Below, piece after piece: positions 32,535 to 44,000 of a stretch of 64,000 bases of DNA. The translations under genes were made by a program, and so were the position numbers. Within the stretch, counting starts at the first letter, position 1, and each line of letters opens with the position of its first letter. Location: assembly GCA_020726505.1 (NCBI GenBank), contig JAHLEZ010000021.1:186001-250000 (forward strand). The letters are read 5' to 3'. The stretch is from Leptodontidium sp. MPI-SDFR-AT-0119. Lineage: Eukaryota; Ascomycota; Leotiomycetes; Helotiales; Leptodontidiaceae. The notes under the pieces were generated by a model, which made no database searches, was not told where the DNA came from, and worked only from the letters and a program-made list of their open reading frames with translations.

Positions 32535-34319
32535 CTACGAAGGTTCGTAATCAAGTTCGAAGAAGCTCACTCCATCTGTCAGATGGCCTCGCACGACGCT
32601 TCGTAATTCATCTCGGATCTTGTCGTTGCCCGACACTTTCACTTATTAGCACGCAATAGCCATAACGATAAAATATAAAACTCACCCATGACAAGTAATT
32701 GGCCATCTCTCCCAGTATGCCCACCTGTTTTGAGCTCTCCCTCCACGCGGGCCCTTGAAGCCCAGTCGATATCACCGACTAGCTTCTTCTCAATGTGGTC
32801 TCCTGCAACTTCTGCCTGAAGGATCTGCCTCAAAGGGGCCTTGCCCGGATAGACCTTTGCACGTTTCCCGAAGGATATCTCGCCAATATCGCTTGATTCG
32901 CAGTAGATTGAGATGGCTAGAATCTGTTTTCTGCTATTAGTAAGACGAAGATCATGGCTCTCGTAGTACGTACCCATCCATCGTCCAGCGTATCCTCGTT
33001 TAAAGCACCGTTCAGGAGCGGCTGGGCCGCGATGGTGACGTCTGGCTCTGTCAGATATCCATCCTAGAGGTGAGGGTCATAACTTACCAAGGTCCCGAAC
33101 CTGCCAGACGAGATGGATTCGACGAGCACGAACTTCACGGGCATTGTAGCCGTGAATAAGCTGTTTGAGATATGGCAGATGTGCTGCGACGCCAAAGCCA
33201 CTAGCCACCATAAGAATGTTCTCGCTGTCGTCCATGGGAATGCTCTTCCCGTGAGGTCCAGTGAACAGCACCCGGGGGTTCATGGCATGCCCACTCTTAG
33301 CATAGTGCAAGAGTTCTCGGGTCAGTCCTCGTCGAGGCTCGATAAAGAGATCTAGATGGCCCTGCGGCTGCTCTGCCCATGAGATCACCACAAATGGGTG
33401 ACTCTCCAAGAAGGACCAGAAACTGACAGAAGGTATCCACATCCAGAGATTAATAGCCTGCCCGGCCTTGACTTCGAGTGACTTCTGAAGCTGGATGCGA
33501 ACCCTAAGCGCGCCGTGTTCGTGGGTAATGTGGGCTCGGGCGCCACCGTAACGAAAGAGACCGTTGCGGCGTACGACCACGCAGCCCTGGCCAATGCACA
33601 TGAACAGAAACAGACCTGCCGAGATGTATAGGTAGACGCGGGGGAAGGCCTTATCAGAGGGCAGGTGTCGCCAGATAGAGTAAGCAGCGAGCGCGGCCAA
33701 GGCTTGATGGGTGCGAAGGAAGAGTTCGTAGGAAGGTCTGCGGAAGAACGACACCGAGAGTAGAATAATGGATCCTAGTGACGATGCTCCCTATATCGTG
33801 TCAGCGGAGCTGTGTAGCCAGGAGTCTACTTACAATGACCGCGAACTTGTTCCGGGTCAGGTCTAAAGGAAAGGAGGGTTGCGATGCTATCATGACGAGT
33901 AAGTGGAAGATGCTGAGCAGAACCGCCATCACGCCCGCCGAGCGATGGATCTGATGACACGTGCTGAGGGTCACACCTAGCAGATCTGCGAGGGTGCTGA
34001 GGTGAGGGACTGCAAGTAGTGGGATAAGGTTGATTATCGCGAGCGTCCCGGCTCGAATTCCTGCTCGTGAGACGGTTGTATTCCAGAATTTAAGGCAACA
34101 TATATTCCCTGCGATGTAGATCAGCTGAATCAAAATGCCGGCTCGACTCCACGGGCCCAGAAGCCTGTGTCGATGGACGGTGTAGCGGTAGGTGAGGTGC
34201 TTTGAGAATAGAGGAGAAAGGTACTTAATGAGGCGGATAATCATGGGAAGACTATTGATGAGCAGTAGGAGCAAGAAGCTACCACCCAGGGCAATAGCAT
34301 AGATATGGCTAGTATCCAT
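32535..34319 (-). CDS. Ferric reductase (FRE/NOX-type), intact, 5 exons
   Basis: Exons 34319-33834, 33790-33088, 33047-32974, 32923-32686 and 32641-32535 give 535 aa with all junctions in frame. The N-terminal ~260 residues hold several hydrophobic helices (ALGGSFLLLLLINSLPMII) and the heme-His region (HQIHRSAG, SIFHLLVMI; RTHQALAAL). FAD motif HPFVVISW sits near residue 295. Nucleotide-binding motifs GPHGKSIP and MVASGFGVAAHLPYL follow. The end LRSVVRGHLTDGVSFFELDY is the usual FRE C-terminus. It should reduce ferric or cupric ions, or act as an NADPH oxidase-like enzyme, at the plasma membrane. The β-face helices are fewer than in full Fre proteins, but this is common in short fungal forms. 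It is the intact counterpart of the 21.3-kb gene. A pseudokinase gene lies upstream in the same orientation. Confidence 0.86.
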
Positions 34320-34376
34320 GATGAGTGAGGCTATAGTGAGGATGACTATCCGCGATGTAGATACATACAGACGGTT

Positions 34377-34480
34377 GTGGAGGACAAGAAAGAAGGTATT
34401 GAGGGAAGGGAGGGAGAGAGGAAGGGGGAGAGAGGAAGGGAAGGAGAGAGGAAGGAAGGAAGAAGGAAGGAAAAGATATC
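34377..34480 (-). promoter_or_regulatory. CT-rich (pyrimidine) promoter tract of the ferric reductase
   Basis: Read in the gene direction, this is a C/T-rich tract (CTTCCTTCC repeats) about 60-160 nt upstream of ATG 34319. A comparable CT-rich tract (about 21150-21290) lies immediately upstream of the other ferric reductase. CT tracts near the start are typical of fungal promoters. Confidence 0.55.
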
Positions 34481-36463
34481 TGAGCCAGTGACAAAAGGTT
34501 GCCTAAAAGTTCTCGCAGCAAGATGGAATGTAAAGAACATGAGGGAATTTCTTGTGTTGAGATGGTCTCCCTCAAAAGGTTGCAGGCCAGAGGTGGTTGC
34601 TCTGCGGGTCCCAGAAAGACGTCAATGGTCATCCCCATCCAAAATGTGTAGTCGGATCCTAGATTGTAAACGCTTGACAGGACAGAGCCTAAACTGGACG
34701 CTCTCTATTTTACAGTCCTTCGATAGGGACTTGCCTAATCAAAGGAAGCCATAATCGACTGCTGCTAAAGCAAGGTGGATTAAACTGCCTATCGAGGGTC
34801 GGTCTTGATCTTAAAAATGTACATGCTTATCAAGAGAGAGCCCGAATTGGACGCCGACGATTTATGGTGAAGGAAGTGGCTAGTGCAGGAATTGGAGGGG
34901 TCGAAATTGAAACCGAATTTCTTCGATTCGGGACCCATCACATCTCCCAAAGCTAACGTTCAAGCCATCCGTTCTGTCATCCTGCCACAGTGACGTTGGG
35001 CAGATGGCGCTTCTGGCTAGCGAATTAAATATGGGCCCTGCGAAAGTTGGTCTAGTCGTACCAGGGTCGAATCGAACCAAGCGAATCGGGTCTGATTGCC
35101 CACCTCCACAACGCATGCACAGGCAAAGGGGATGGCTTCGGCGCTCTTTGAACGTCGACTCTCCATCATCTGCCACACAAATGAAGGTATTCAGCTATCT
35201 GGTCCGCCTGCTGCGAAGCCCCAACGTTATTCAATGTAGCAAAAATCACCCTGCCGCTTACAACGAAGTCCTTGCAGCCGTTCAAGAAATTCCACTGCCG
35301 AAGCGCTTACCAAGTCCCTCCCCACCTCGAGGAGAGCCTGCCAATGACGGCCAAGCTGCTCAGCGCATGAAGAACCTCATCGGCTCTCACGATCATGACT
35401 CCGTACCGATTAGGCAAGACCTCAGCCATAGGTTCGACCTTTAGATCATGCGTATGCCGAGCCCGCACATGGCCAGCTTCGAGCCGACCAGCGACACTTC
35501 TCAGCGTTCGGCTTCCATCTGTTCACAAGAATGATTCTGAACCGACCACTTCCTCTTCGTTCCCGCACTGGCTGGAAACTCGACAACATACATCTTCTAG
35601 ACAAGCAGGACTTTGAGGATTTTAGCGTTCAAAACGCGCACATATCGAGGTCCCAGGCAGGATCAAGGCTGCTACAACAATACAAAGGGTTTGGCGCGGC
35701 CAGGCGCCACGTAAGAGCTTCAAAGCTTGTTGCAACAACGTTACCCTGATATAAGCGGTAGCGAAGGGCTTCCTGCGAAGAAGGAAGATCGTGGACACCC
35801 GCGTTAGGGAGGCTGCAGTATTGATTCAGAGAACGTGGCGCTGGGGAAAACACATGAAGAGCTGAAGACGGTATAGGCGCAAGGTAATCACTGTCCAGGT
35901 GCTGTGGCGAGGCAAGTGTGCTCGCCGCAGATGCGAGGAAATCCGCAAGCGGAAGCTTCGTCCGACGTGGTGGCTTAAGGGAACTATGAGAACGGTTGGT
36001 TTGCAGAGTAACCTGCGCACTGGCGAACATAGCTGATCAGGTCCAAGTGAAGCAGCATTCTTTGATTTTGATAGCTTCATCGACTGCTCTCCTCGAACTA
36101 TACCCTAAGTCGCGTCTACACCCGCACAACCTATTTCTAATTAAAGCTTGTCAGCACTTCTTGTGGACATGCCGGAGCCTCAACGCCGCTACAGTTCCTT
36201 GGTGTAATCGCCCTTGGATCTACTCTAAGTGCTGAGCCCAGGGTAATTTCCAGCTCTTGTTGATGCTTGCAAAGACGAAGCCACGGACTCCTCGTGGCAA
36301 TGGCACTGCATGTATCTGTCTCGTAAACGACATAAAGCATATCATTTTGTATCAAGTCTTGGGTAGAGCAGGAGTATAGGGTTCAAACATTTTTAGATCT
36401 AAATAGAAGCTCAATGTAACAAACTTATCCACTCAAACTCCGTTTCTATTACCAAGCCCCGGG
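34481..36463. other. Intergenic between ferric reductase and pseudokinase, no gene recognised
   Basis: Short frames occur on both strands (35004-35444 plus, 35629-36030 minus), but none has a domain, a splice-consistent continuation or a homologue in the window. Some may be remains of a decayed gene. Confidence 0.5.
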
Positions 36464-37561
36464 TTACTCCTTTGGCGTATACTTGTAACGACCTCGCATA
36501 CAGATCTGGGCCAAAGATACAAGGCCTATGAGGGACTCTTTCTGGTGCGGACGGCTTAAGAGTGGATGCTGCAACTGTCAGGAAAAGGTACTTGCAGTGT
36601 AGAGATGGGTCATACCTCGAGCAGCTCTGCCGCAGACGCGGCAGATGTCGTAGCAGATAGAAACCCGACAGCGTCTGAGTTTGAAGGCCAGCGATGTAGA
36701 TCGTCGACACCGACAGCCCCATCCTCTTTAACGTACTTCTGCATCAACTCCATCGTGATTGAGGAAAGCGCCCTGATATCACGAGGTCTGCCATCCGACT
36801 TGACGTGACAGCATTCTTGATTTGCTATTCGGCCGGGTCAGCTCAGCTATCGCCTGTGTTGGGACGTCCTGCCCACCAATCTTTACATCGCCGTCTGTGT
36901 TCAGCAGTATATTCGAGCAGGTGAGGGACCCGTGTTCGAATCCTTCTGCTGCGATGTAGGCTACGCCGGTGATGATCTGCTCTCATCAGTAGATGTTCGT
37001 GAAGCATTTGGAGAAGCCTACCTGGCCGAGGATGGCTGCGAGTTGTCGTGCGTCAGGATAAGCTGGCGACCTCACGATCGGCTCGAGGGAGAGGGGCATA
37101 TGCTCGAGGACAATGTAGAGGCCGCTGTCAGTCGTGAAGGCTTCCAGGGCGGTGACAATATTTGGGTGCTGAAGCTGTCGATACACGTGCAATGTCTTTT
37201 CAGCCGCCTGGGTTACGAATGCTCTCACATGGACGAGCTCAACGGGAGCGGCCTTGCGAATGGCTACTTCCACGGGGCCGCCGAGTTCAACATCGTAGAA
37301 CTTCTCGTACTTCTTCCATGGGGATTCCCACGCTGTTCTCAGCTGGAGGGGGCCACTCGTTGCAGATTTGGCAGTCCTCGATTGTGCCTGTTCAGTCCCG
37401 GCCGTGGCTTCTGAGGCACGTCCTCGAGAGCTGCCTGTCTTCTTGCTCGGCGCAGCCCTGGGGGTCGAGCCAGCACGTTCAAAGACATGATTTGGTGCTT
37501 TTGCCTCGAACACAGCGAGCATATCAATTTCTGTGTTGCGACGATTATCGGAGGGGCCCAT
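36464..37561 (-). CDS. Pseudokinase (HGSLTCSNILL family), intact, 4 exons
   Basis: Exons 37561-37022, 36976-36877, 36824-36616 and 36568-36464 give 317 aa with clean GT-AG introns of 45-52 bp. The ATG at 37561 is chosen because it aligns with the start of the 19.8-kb paralogue (MG then a short acidic/basic leader). The N-terminal ~95 residues are disordered and Ala/Arg/Ser-rich. The kinase fold then starts at WESPWKKYEKFYDVEL. The β3 Lys is absent (LVHVRAFV), the catalytic loop is FEHGSLTCSNILLNTDG, and DFG is replaced after VKIG by ANQE. The end (HPLLSRPHQKESLIGL to YTPKE) is complete. It is predicted to be catalytically inactive. It lies upstream of a ferric reductase in the same orientation, repeating the arrangement at 19.8-23.1 kb. 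Confidence 0.84.
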
Positions 37562-38559
37562 CTTGGGAGTATGGATGAGGAATACAGTTGTGGAAGTTGG
37601 TGCGGCGTGTCCGATGAAAGCGACGTCAAAGGGCGCTTGGTGGGAAGTAGGTCGCGCGCTCTCGTCGTGCGTATGGTTTGGAAGGTACTCGAAGACTCGG
37701 ACAGGTCGACACTGCCGAATTAAGACTGTGACTGAATAAGAGATGACGGGCAGCAGAATTTGGCTCCTCGTCTCACCTCGACTGGATGATCCTTCCCACC
37801 CTCCCCTCCGCTCCCTACTTCCCCCTTTCAAGTACCTTCCGTACCCATCGCTGTCCCAATGATTGCTGACCTTCCAGCCTATCTGCAATTAACATTCAAA
37901 CATACGCGGATCTCAGTTCTCCGAACGAGAGCTGAGGCTCTAGACAGAGCGAAATGTCAAGTACAGAGGCAATGCGTGTGCGGCTCGAAGCGCTTCATTC
38001 TAGTGGAATGAGCCGAGGGGACTCAGTCGGGTGAATATCGAGAGGCTGAAGGAAATTGTCGGAGGAAAAAGTGTCTTTGGCTGGGCCCTCGAAACCACAT
38101 TCCTGCAGTGACTGAGCAGGCCGATCTTGGGTTGGTTGGGGGCGGTGGTGAGATGTGGCTGGTGCTGGCGCTGTGTGGCTGATGGCCAGATTTGTCGCCG
38201 ATTTGACTTTTCTGCACCAAGAGAAAACGCTAGTGATATCAGCAGCCATTCCGGGAACCAAATTACTTCTTGACGTCGAGATGGTGAGCTATGCCGATGG
38301 AAGTTGGTTTGCTGTGCATGCGGATTGCCTCCAGTCCTCCTATGATTCCGGCATCTCAGATTCCCTTCTTGTCTTTGTTTTTCGGCGAAGCCACAAGGAA
38401 CAGTAATCGTCGAACTCGCAAGGCTGGGCCACAGTTGCTTAGTTTGATATCTCCGGCCGCTGGGCTCTCTCCTATCTGTCCCTCGAGGTCCCTAGACCCT
38501 CTTCGTTCGGTGTCTTTTGGTTGTGACGAAATGGTTGTGAAGGGGATTGTGGAGGAGAA
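37562..38559. other. Intergenic, no gene recognised
   Basis: This is the upstream region of the pseudokinase gene. The open frame running upstream of ATG 37561 to 37888 is not conserved in the paralogues. No domain is seen in the frames at 37995-38566. Confidence 0.5.
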
Positions 38560-39030
38560 GTTGTAGAGACGTCGGAGAAAGTGAACTTGACCTGACGTTA
38601 AATGCGTCAGAGGCGTCGAATCAACTCCGCAGATCTCCAAACTCTAGCAATGCAGTATTTGGATATTTTTAAGTCTATCTAGAATCTGCGACGCGAATCT
38701 GGAGTTGTGGTGGAGGTTGGCAAATGTTTGTTGTTCATGAGGCAAAAAAGCAACGAGGCTGGAGCGAAAGCTCATGAGTGGGGCTGCATGCACATGCGCG
38801 CTAGTGACACTAGCTCCCGCTTCTGGCTGGAAGGCGTTCCTGGTGCAATCCAAAAACGTCGTTGTCTGACTTGAGGATCTCATCAACGCGCAGCGAGAAA
38901 CTAAGCCGCCATATGATGGGGTGAAGTTCAAGAGGAGGATTGGTACAGTCGCTTGCAAAATCGGCTTCGCGTTGTCTAGCTTAACAATAATATGAGCACA
39001 GGACCACCTACGCCATTTTTGGCCGACGTC
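38560..39030. repeat. Two dispersed duplicates (partners at 160-570 and 57605-57690)
   Basis: 38560-38860 is an inverted copy of 160-570. About 38935-39030 (minus) repeats 57605-57690 and part of 60600-60640. The shared core is GAAGCCGATTTTGCAAGC, flanked by CCAAAAATGGC and GGTGGTCC. These may be ends of an unrecognised transposon family. Confidence 0.55.
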
Positions 39031-39326
39031 GGAACGGGCCGCCCCCGTTTGTCGCACGACATCTTGGGAAATGATTGGGGAGACGAAGTGACCGAGGAGA
39101 CAATACTTCCTTGAACCCTCGCATCTCATACAATACACTGTACAGTACGAACCCGTAATCAAAGTCCTCTCACAATACTTCATGGAAGAGATGTACTTTG
39201 TAGAGCGAGCAATAGGTTGAACGGCCAATTTATTCTACCCTACATGTCGCGTGAGATGTGTTGATTACATGGGCGATATCACTAGCACTGCACATGATCA
39301 ATAGAAGATTCTAGAAGTGAGGAGTA

Positions 39327-39765
39327 ACGTCCCTCCCTGCGTGCCGAGAAACCCTGCGTGCCGAGAAAAACCACAGGTACTTTGACTTTAAGCATCTCAA
39401 ACTCCACACCAGCTTATGAGTCTCTAAAAATAGAACATCAGTAGCATTCCACGGCTATTTATTAGCAATTTGACCCCTTTCGAAGAAATTTTTGGATTCG
39501 CATCGTCGCCCTTTCGCATGATTTATGAGAAGCCTCCATTTAGGCTTTATACGAGTTCTCTGCCATAGTTATACTAGCGGGCTCCTATTATCCCTTACAC
39601 ATCTTAAAAGTTCTTATCTGAGCTTCAGATGGTTTTTTTTTTGGTCCGAGACACTGATAAGCTTTATAGCTGCTGTGGCGTGCAAACAGTTGCAAGGCCG
39701 CCACGCGGTTCGGTACTTCTGATCGACGGAACTAACGATTCTCGGCTAGAAGGGAGGGACCCCGC
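39327..39765 (+). repeat. Arm C: inverted-arm copy upstream of a truncated NLR
   Basis: Complete outer end: TA (39325-39326), ACGTCCCTCC and two CCCTGCGTGCCGAGAAA motifs. The inner end reads TTCTCGGCTAGAAGGG. It is followed by a run of about 26 C residues (39768-39793). No opposing arm is found downstream. Confidence 0.85.
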
Positions 39766-39989
39766 CACCCCCCCCCCCCCCCCCCCCCCCCCGCCACCAG
39801 CCGCCGCAGCTCCGCTTATATAATCAACAGGCTTGCAACAGCTTATGGCTCTGCCGCTAGGCTGCCGCCGAGCTGAGTGCGCCAGCCTCAACCCGACATG
39901 AAGTCTTCACCCTTCGCATCTATGCCAGCTCGACGGCTCAACTACTACCGAGAACCCTCCTCTTTACTATCCTCGAACCTAATCGACTA

Positions 39990-40912
39990 ATGCGTCTGCT
40001 ACAGTACAACAACGATGGCGATTTCACCCAGACCGAGTTCTTTGAAGGCGATATACCCAAGAAGTATGCTATACTTTCGCACAGATGGGGAGCAGAGGAG
40101 GTCACTTTGGCAGATCTGAAGAATGGCAACTGCAAGAGGATGGCTGGTTATAGCAAGATACAGTTCTGCGGAGAACAAGCGAAGCGTGACGGTTTACAAT
40201 ACTTTTGGGTGGACACCTGCTGTATCGACAAGTCGAACAGCACTGAGCTCGCAGAGGCTATCAACTCGATGTTTCGTTGGTACCAGCATGCGACCAAGTG
40301 CTACGTCTATCTGCCAGATGTTTCGCGGCCTCGAACTAATTCGGCTGATGGGTCCAACGAGGACTGGGTATCAATATTTCGGAAAAGCGAATGGTTTAGA
40401 CGAGGCTGGACTCTACAAGAGCTTATTGCACCGGCATCAGTCGACTTCTTCTGTAAAGAGAGAAAGCTACTGGGCAACAAAGCCACCTGAGAACAGGACA
40501 TCTGCGAGATAACAGGGATTCCAACCACGGCCCTTGGAGGGAGCGTGTTGTCAGATTTCAGCGTCGCTGAGCGAATGTCGTGGACAGAATATCGTGAGAC
40601 GACCTATGAAAAAGACAAGGCATATTCCCTGCTAGGAATTTTTGATGTTTACATACCACTCATCTACGGTGAGAAGAAGGACAGGGCGTTAACGCGACTT
40701 CGAGAGAAGATTGACAAGGCTTCAAGAGGTACATCTTTCTCTTCTATCATCAAAACAGGAAGCTGCTGACTTTATCAGGATTCAAGCATGAAGACTTCTC
40801 AGTCTCCTTCAGCCTCTCTGATATTTCCGATGTCGAACACTTCGTGGCAAGGAAGACAGAGCTCGTAGAGATACACAAGGCACTCGGAGGTAATGGCTCC
40901 CGCCGTAGGCGC
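39990..40912 (+). pseudogene. HET-NB-ARC NLR, truncated before the P-loop
   Basis: ATG 39990 begins a HET domain very close to that of the 14.4-kb gene (AILSHRWGAEEV, YFWVDTCCIDKS, RGWTLQELIAPASVDFF). An in-frame TGA at 40488-40490 interrupts it. The frame then continues (CEITGIP, AERMSWTEYRETTY, LLGIFDVYIPLIYG) up to the conserved phase-1 intron at about 40729-40779. The next exon opens with the pre-NB-ARC linker (EDFSVSFSLSD, VEHFVAR) and similarity stops at GNGSRR near 40910. That is just before the P-loop residues. The sequence beyond is unrelated. The gene is dead: a HET remnant with both a nonsense codon and a 3' loss. Confidence 0.85.
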
Positions 40913-41093
40913 AAGGGTGACAGAACGTCACGGTCTGGCGATACAGTAGTATAGAAGGGAACGAATAGGAAGAATCGAACCTGCAGAGTTCAAAGTTAAG
41001 CCATATTCTTAATCACCAAAGGACAGAGAATGCCACATTGCGCAAGCTAGCAAGGTCCCACTTCCTCAGATCTAGTGTCTTTCTCAACTTTCA

Positions 41094-44000
41094 TCAGACA
41101 TTTGTCCACCTGAATATAAGGAGCGAGACTGCAAGTTGAATAAAAAACCCCCCCACCGTAAAAGCTACCATTATTGGAACTGTCGCATTCTGTAGGTCGT
41201 CAGGATGCTCTTTTAGCCAGGAGGGTATGAACCAAAGGGTGGCTCCAAGAGTAAGCAAGAACATAAGAGCCGCTGGGATGAAAATCGCGAGGGCAGAGTA
41301 CCGCTCCTCAATATGCACACCAAAGGCTCTGCTACGAGATACAATGGGACCTTTAAATCGTGTTGGGAGCATCTCTTTCAAGTCTGTGGAGGTCCCGCAG
41401 TCTTCTGGGTGCATAAAATAGTGCCAGACCTCGTGCCTCAGAAACGGGGTTTCTGATGGCCATGGCCGAGGTCTGTAGTAATAGTCTTCAAATTCCGGGT
41501 CGCCCATTGCAGGATATCGCTCCTTGTCAGAGTGGATGTCAACATAATGGAAACACAGTGTCTCTTTGAAGAGAAAACTGTGGAACTACGCCATTGTTAG
41601 CTGCATATTCCAAGACGAAAGAGTTCAACCAAGAGAAAGGAAGACTGAGTTGGAACGTACCCTGAAAAATTTGATTCCAGTTGCTCGCTTGAACCTAGGC
41701 CATCTAGATGGGATGCTTCGGTAGGCCTCATAAAGGCATTGGAAAGTTGCTTTGTCAGTTGTGCCTGGCACGATTGTCCGAGCAATTGACTCGTTCAATC
41801 CAGTATAAACGCTAAGGAAGAGGACAGGGCTTTCTTGACCATCCTCGTCATAAGGAGTATCAATCGCATCGCTAACAATGGCTGCTTTTGGCGGCCTCCT
41901 CTTCTTCAGCTTCTTTTTTGAGCGGCTGGCATGCAGACTAATCGTGGTACTAGCCCCCCCTGTCATCTGTGAGACCTCGCCATGCTGGCTGCTACTGCTA
42001 CCAGGTGCAGGTTCGGCAGCTGAGTGAGTATGTTCCCGTCTCCCAAATACATCTGTCTGTTTTAGCATTGGATTGTACGGTTCATGCGCCGCCTTGGCCA
42101 GCTTGCCTACCTTGCTCAGCAGTGTCTCCATTGGGTTTCGAGGTAAATTGGATAAGGAGAAGGCGCATCAGAGTTGTATTGTGGAGAAGAACAGCTTCGC
42201 GACCTAAGAATCGCCCGTTGCATTCTGGCGTAGAGGTGCGATGACAAAGAAGCTTGGGAAACAATGACTCCGCAAGGGGTGTCGGAATATCATCATAAAA
42301 GCGCCGGCCTCGCTTATAAGATTGTATCAGTGGAGTGACTGCTTAACAAAGGAACTTGGAACTTACAAAAGGCATAGAGTATATTCGAACGTGGTTCGGT
42401 CTCAATTTGTCTTCTGGCTCTGCTAGGGGCCACCAGGATAACTGGCAACCGGCTAGATGCTCAATGCCTGTTTTGCATATGTCCTGGATGGACGAGATAA
42501 AGCCTATTGGAAAGATGATATCGTAGTCAAGGTTGAGTAATCCGCTTTCCTTTGTTCTTGTCGCCTGAATGCTGCTGAGAGGATTATGGTCTGAGTTAGC
42601 CGCCGGTCGGACAGGTTGGATGAACGCGCGCAGGTTCTCTTTATAAAGGCGAAAGGGTCTTCCAGAGATAAGAAAACCTGCCGCTTCTGCTAGGTTCGGA
42701 GGGATGCCGATATCCTCAAACTCGGTCTCAGATTCATCACTGCTCATATCTTCATCATTTTCGTCCTCTTCGCTCTCTTCGCTTTGCTCGTCCCTAATTT
42801 GAGGCTGAAAGAGTGGCACACCGCTTGTCAGTGCTTCCTGCGCTGCTGAATCTCGTTCGATAAGAAATCGATCAATCAGAAAGAGATTGCCTTGTTCCTC
42901 CTTGAGCATGAGGTTGATTTTCTCTCGGACAGTATAGTCTGAGGGCATAAGCAGACGGCAAATTTCCGAGGAGATCTGGGTTCTCTTGATCCGCGATCTC
43001 AAGAATCGGGTGGCAAGGTTTTGGGAAGCACCATGTCCCTCATCGCGCAGGTCAAGGAAGAGTCTTTTCAGCAAACGCCGATTATTTTTCACGAATTTGG
43101 CCTCGCTCATACAATGAGTTGCCTCCTGATATAGAGCCAGCAGCTCCAACTCGTCGACGAAGATTTTGACGACATATTTTACAACAGCTTCTTGGTAATG
43201 CATCATCTCTGAGGTAGATTCCGCTAGAGAGTCAATATCACCTGGTGTAGACTCGACAGACTGGATATCACTGTCTCTTTCATCCAGCTTAGGTTCATTT
43301 GCTGACGGTTTATACCTGTAGAAAGTCATGGGCAAGCGACTGCTTATCACTTGTTCCATGTCCACAGCAACATGTGACATTGAGGACGGATTTGTGGAAC
43401 GTGCTTGATCTGACCAGAAGGCGCTTCGGTGATCTGTAAAGGTGGTACTGGCCTCATCGAACTCTTCGGCTTTCTTCCGTCGACCTTGATTGCGATACGT
43501 CAATGCTAAGTTAGCAATGCTGGCTAGCGTATCTGGATGGTCTGCTCCGAGTATTTTCTTGCTCTTCTCTAACACTTGTAGCTCCAGCTCTTCGCTAGCA
43601 TCCCACCGGCCTTGAATGCTTTCAAGACCGAGATAGACATTGAGCTATATTACAGTAGTTAGCCTCCGCACACCCCTCAAATCGTTGGATACAGCCCGAC
43701 TTCGGTTTTAGAATAGAAAGTGGACTTACACCATCCGGGTTGTCCTCGCGCAGTTCCTTTTCCAAGACTCGCAACTTTTGAAGATGGGCCTTCAACTTTC
43801 CGAAGGCCGTTTCAATAGGGATAACCGAATAATCATTAAAGTAATAGATTTCGTTTTCCCTAAATGAGTCCCATGCTGCGACGGTGTCGGAAAGTTTCAT
43901 TCCTAATAGCCGCAAGAAATTCGTCATGTAGAGATTCCACCTAATCAAATTCGTTACGTCCTGTTTGGATTTCGGGTTGTTGGGCGACAGTGCGGAAAGG

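Noticed and set aside
39768..39793. Poly-C run of about 26 bases as a functional element
   Set aside because: A homopolymer at the inner edge of arm C; more likely slippage or sequencing uncertainty than a signal.
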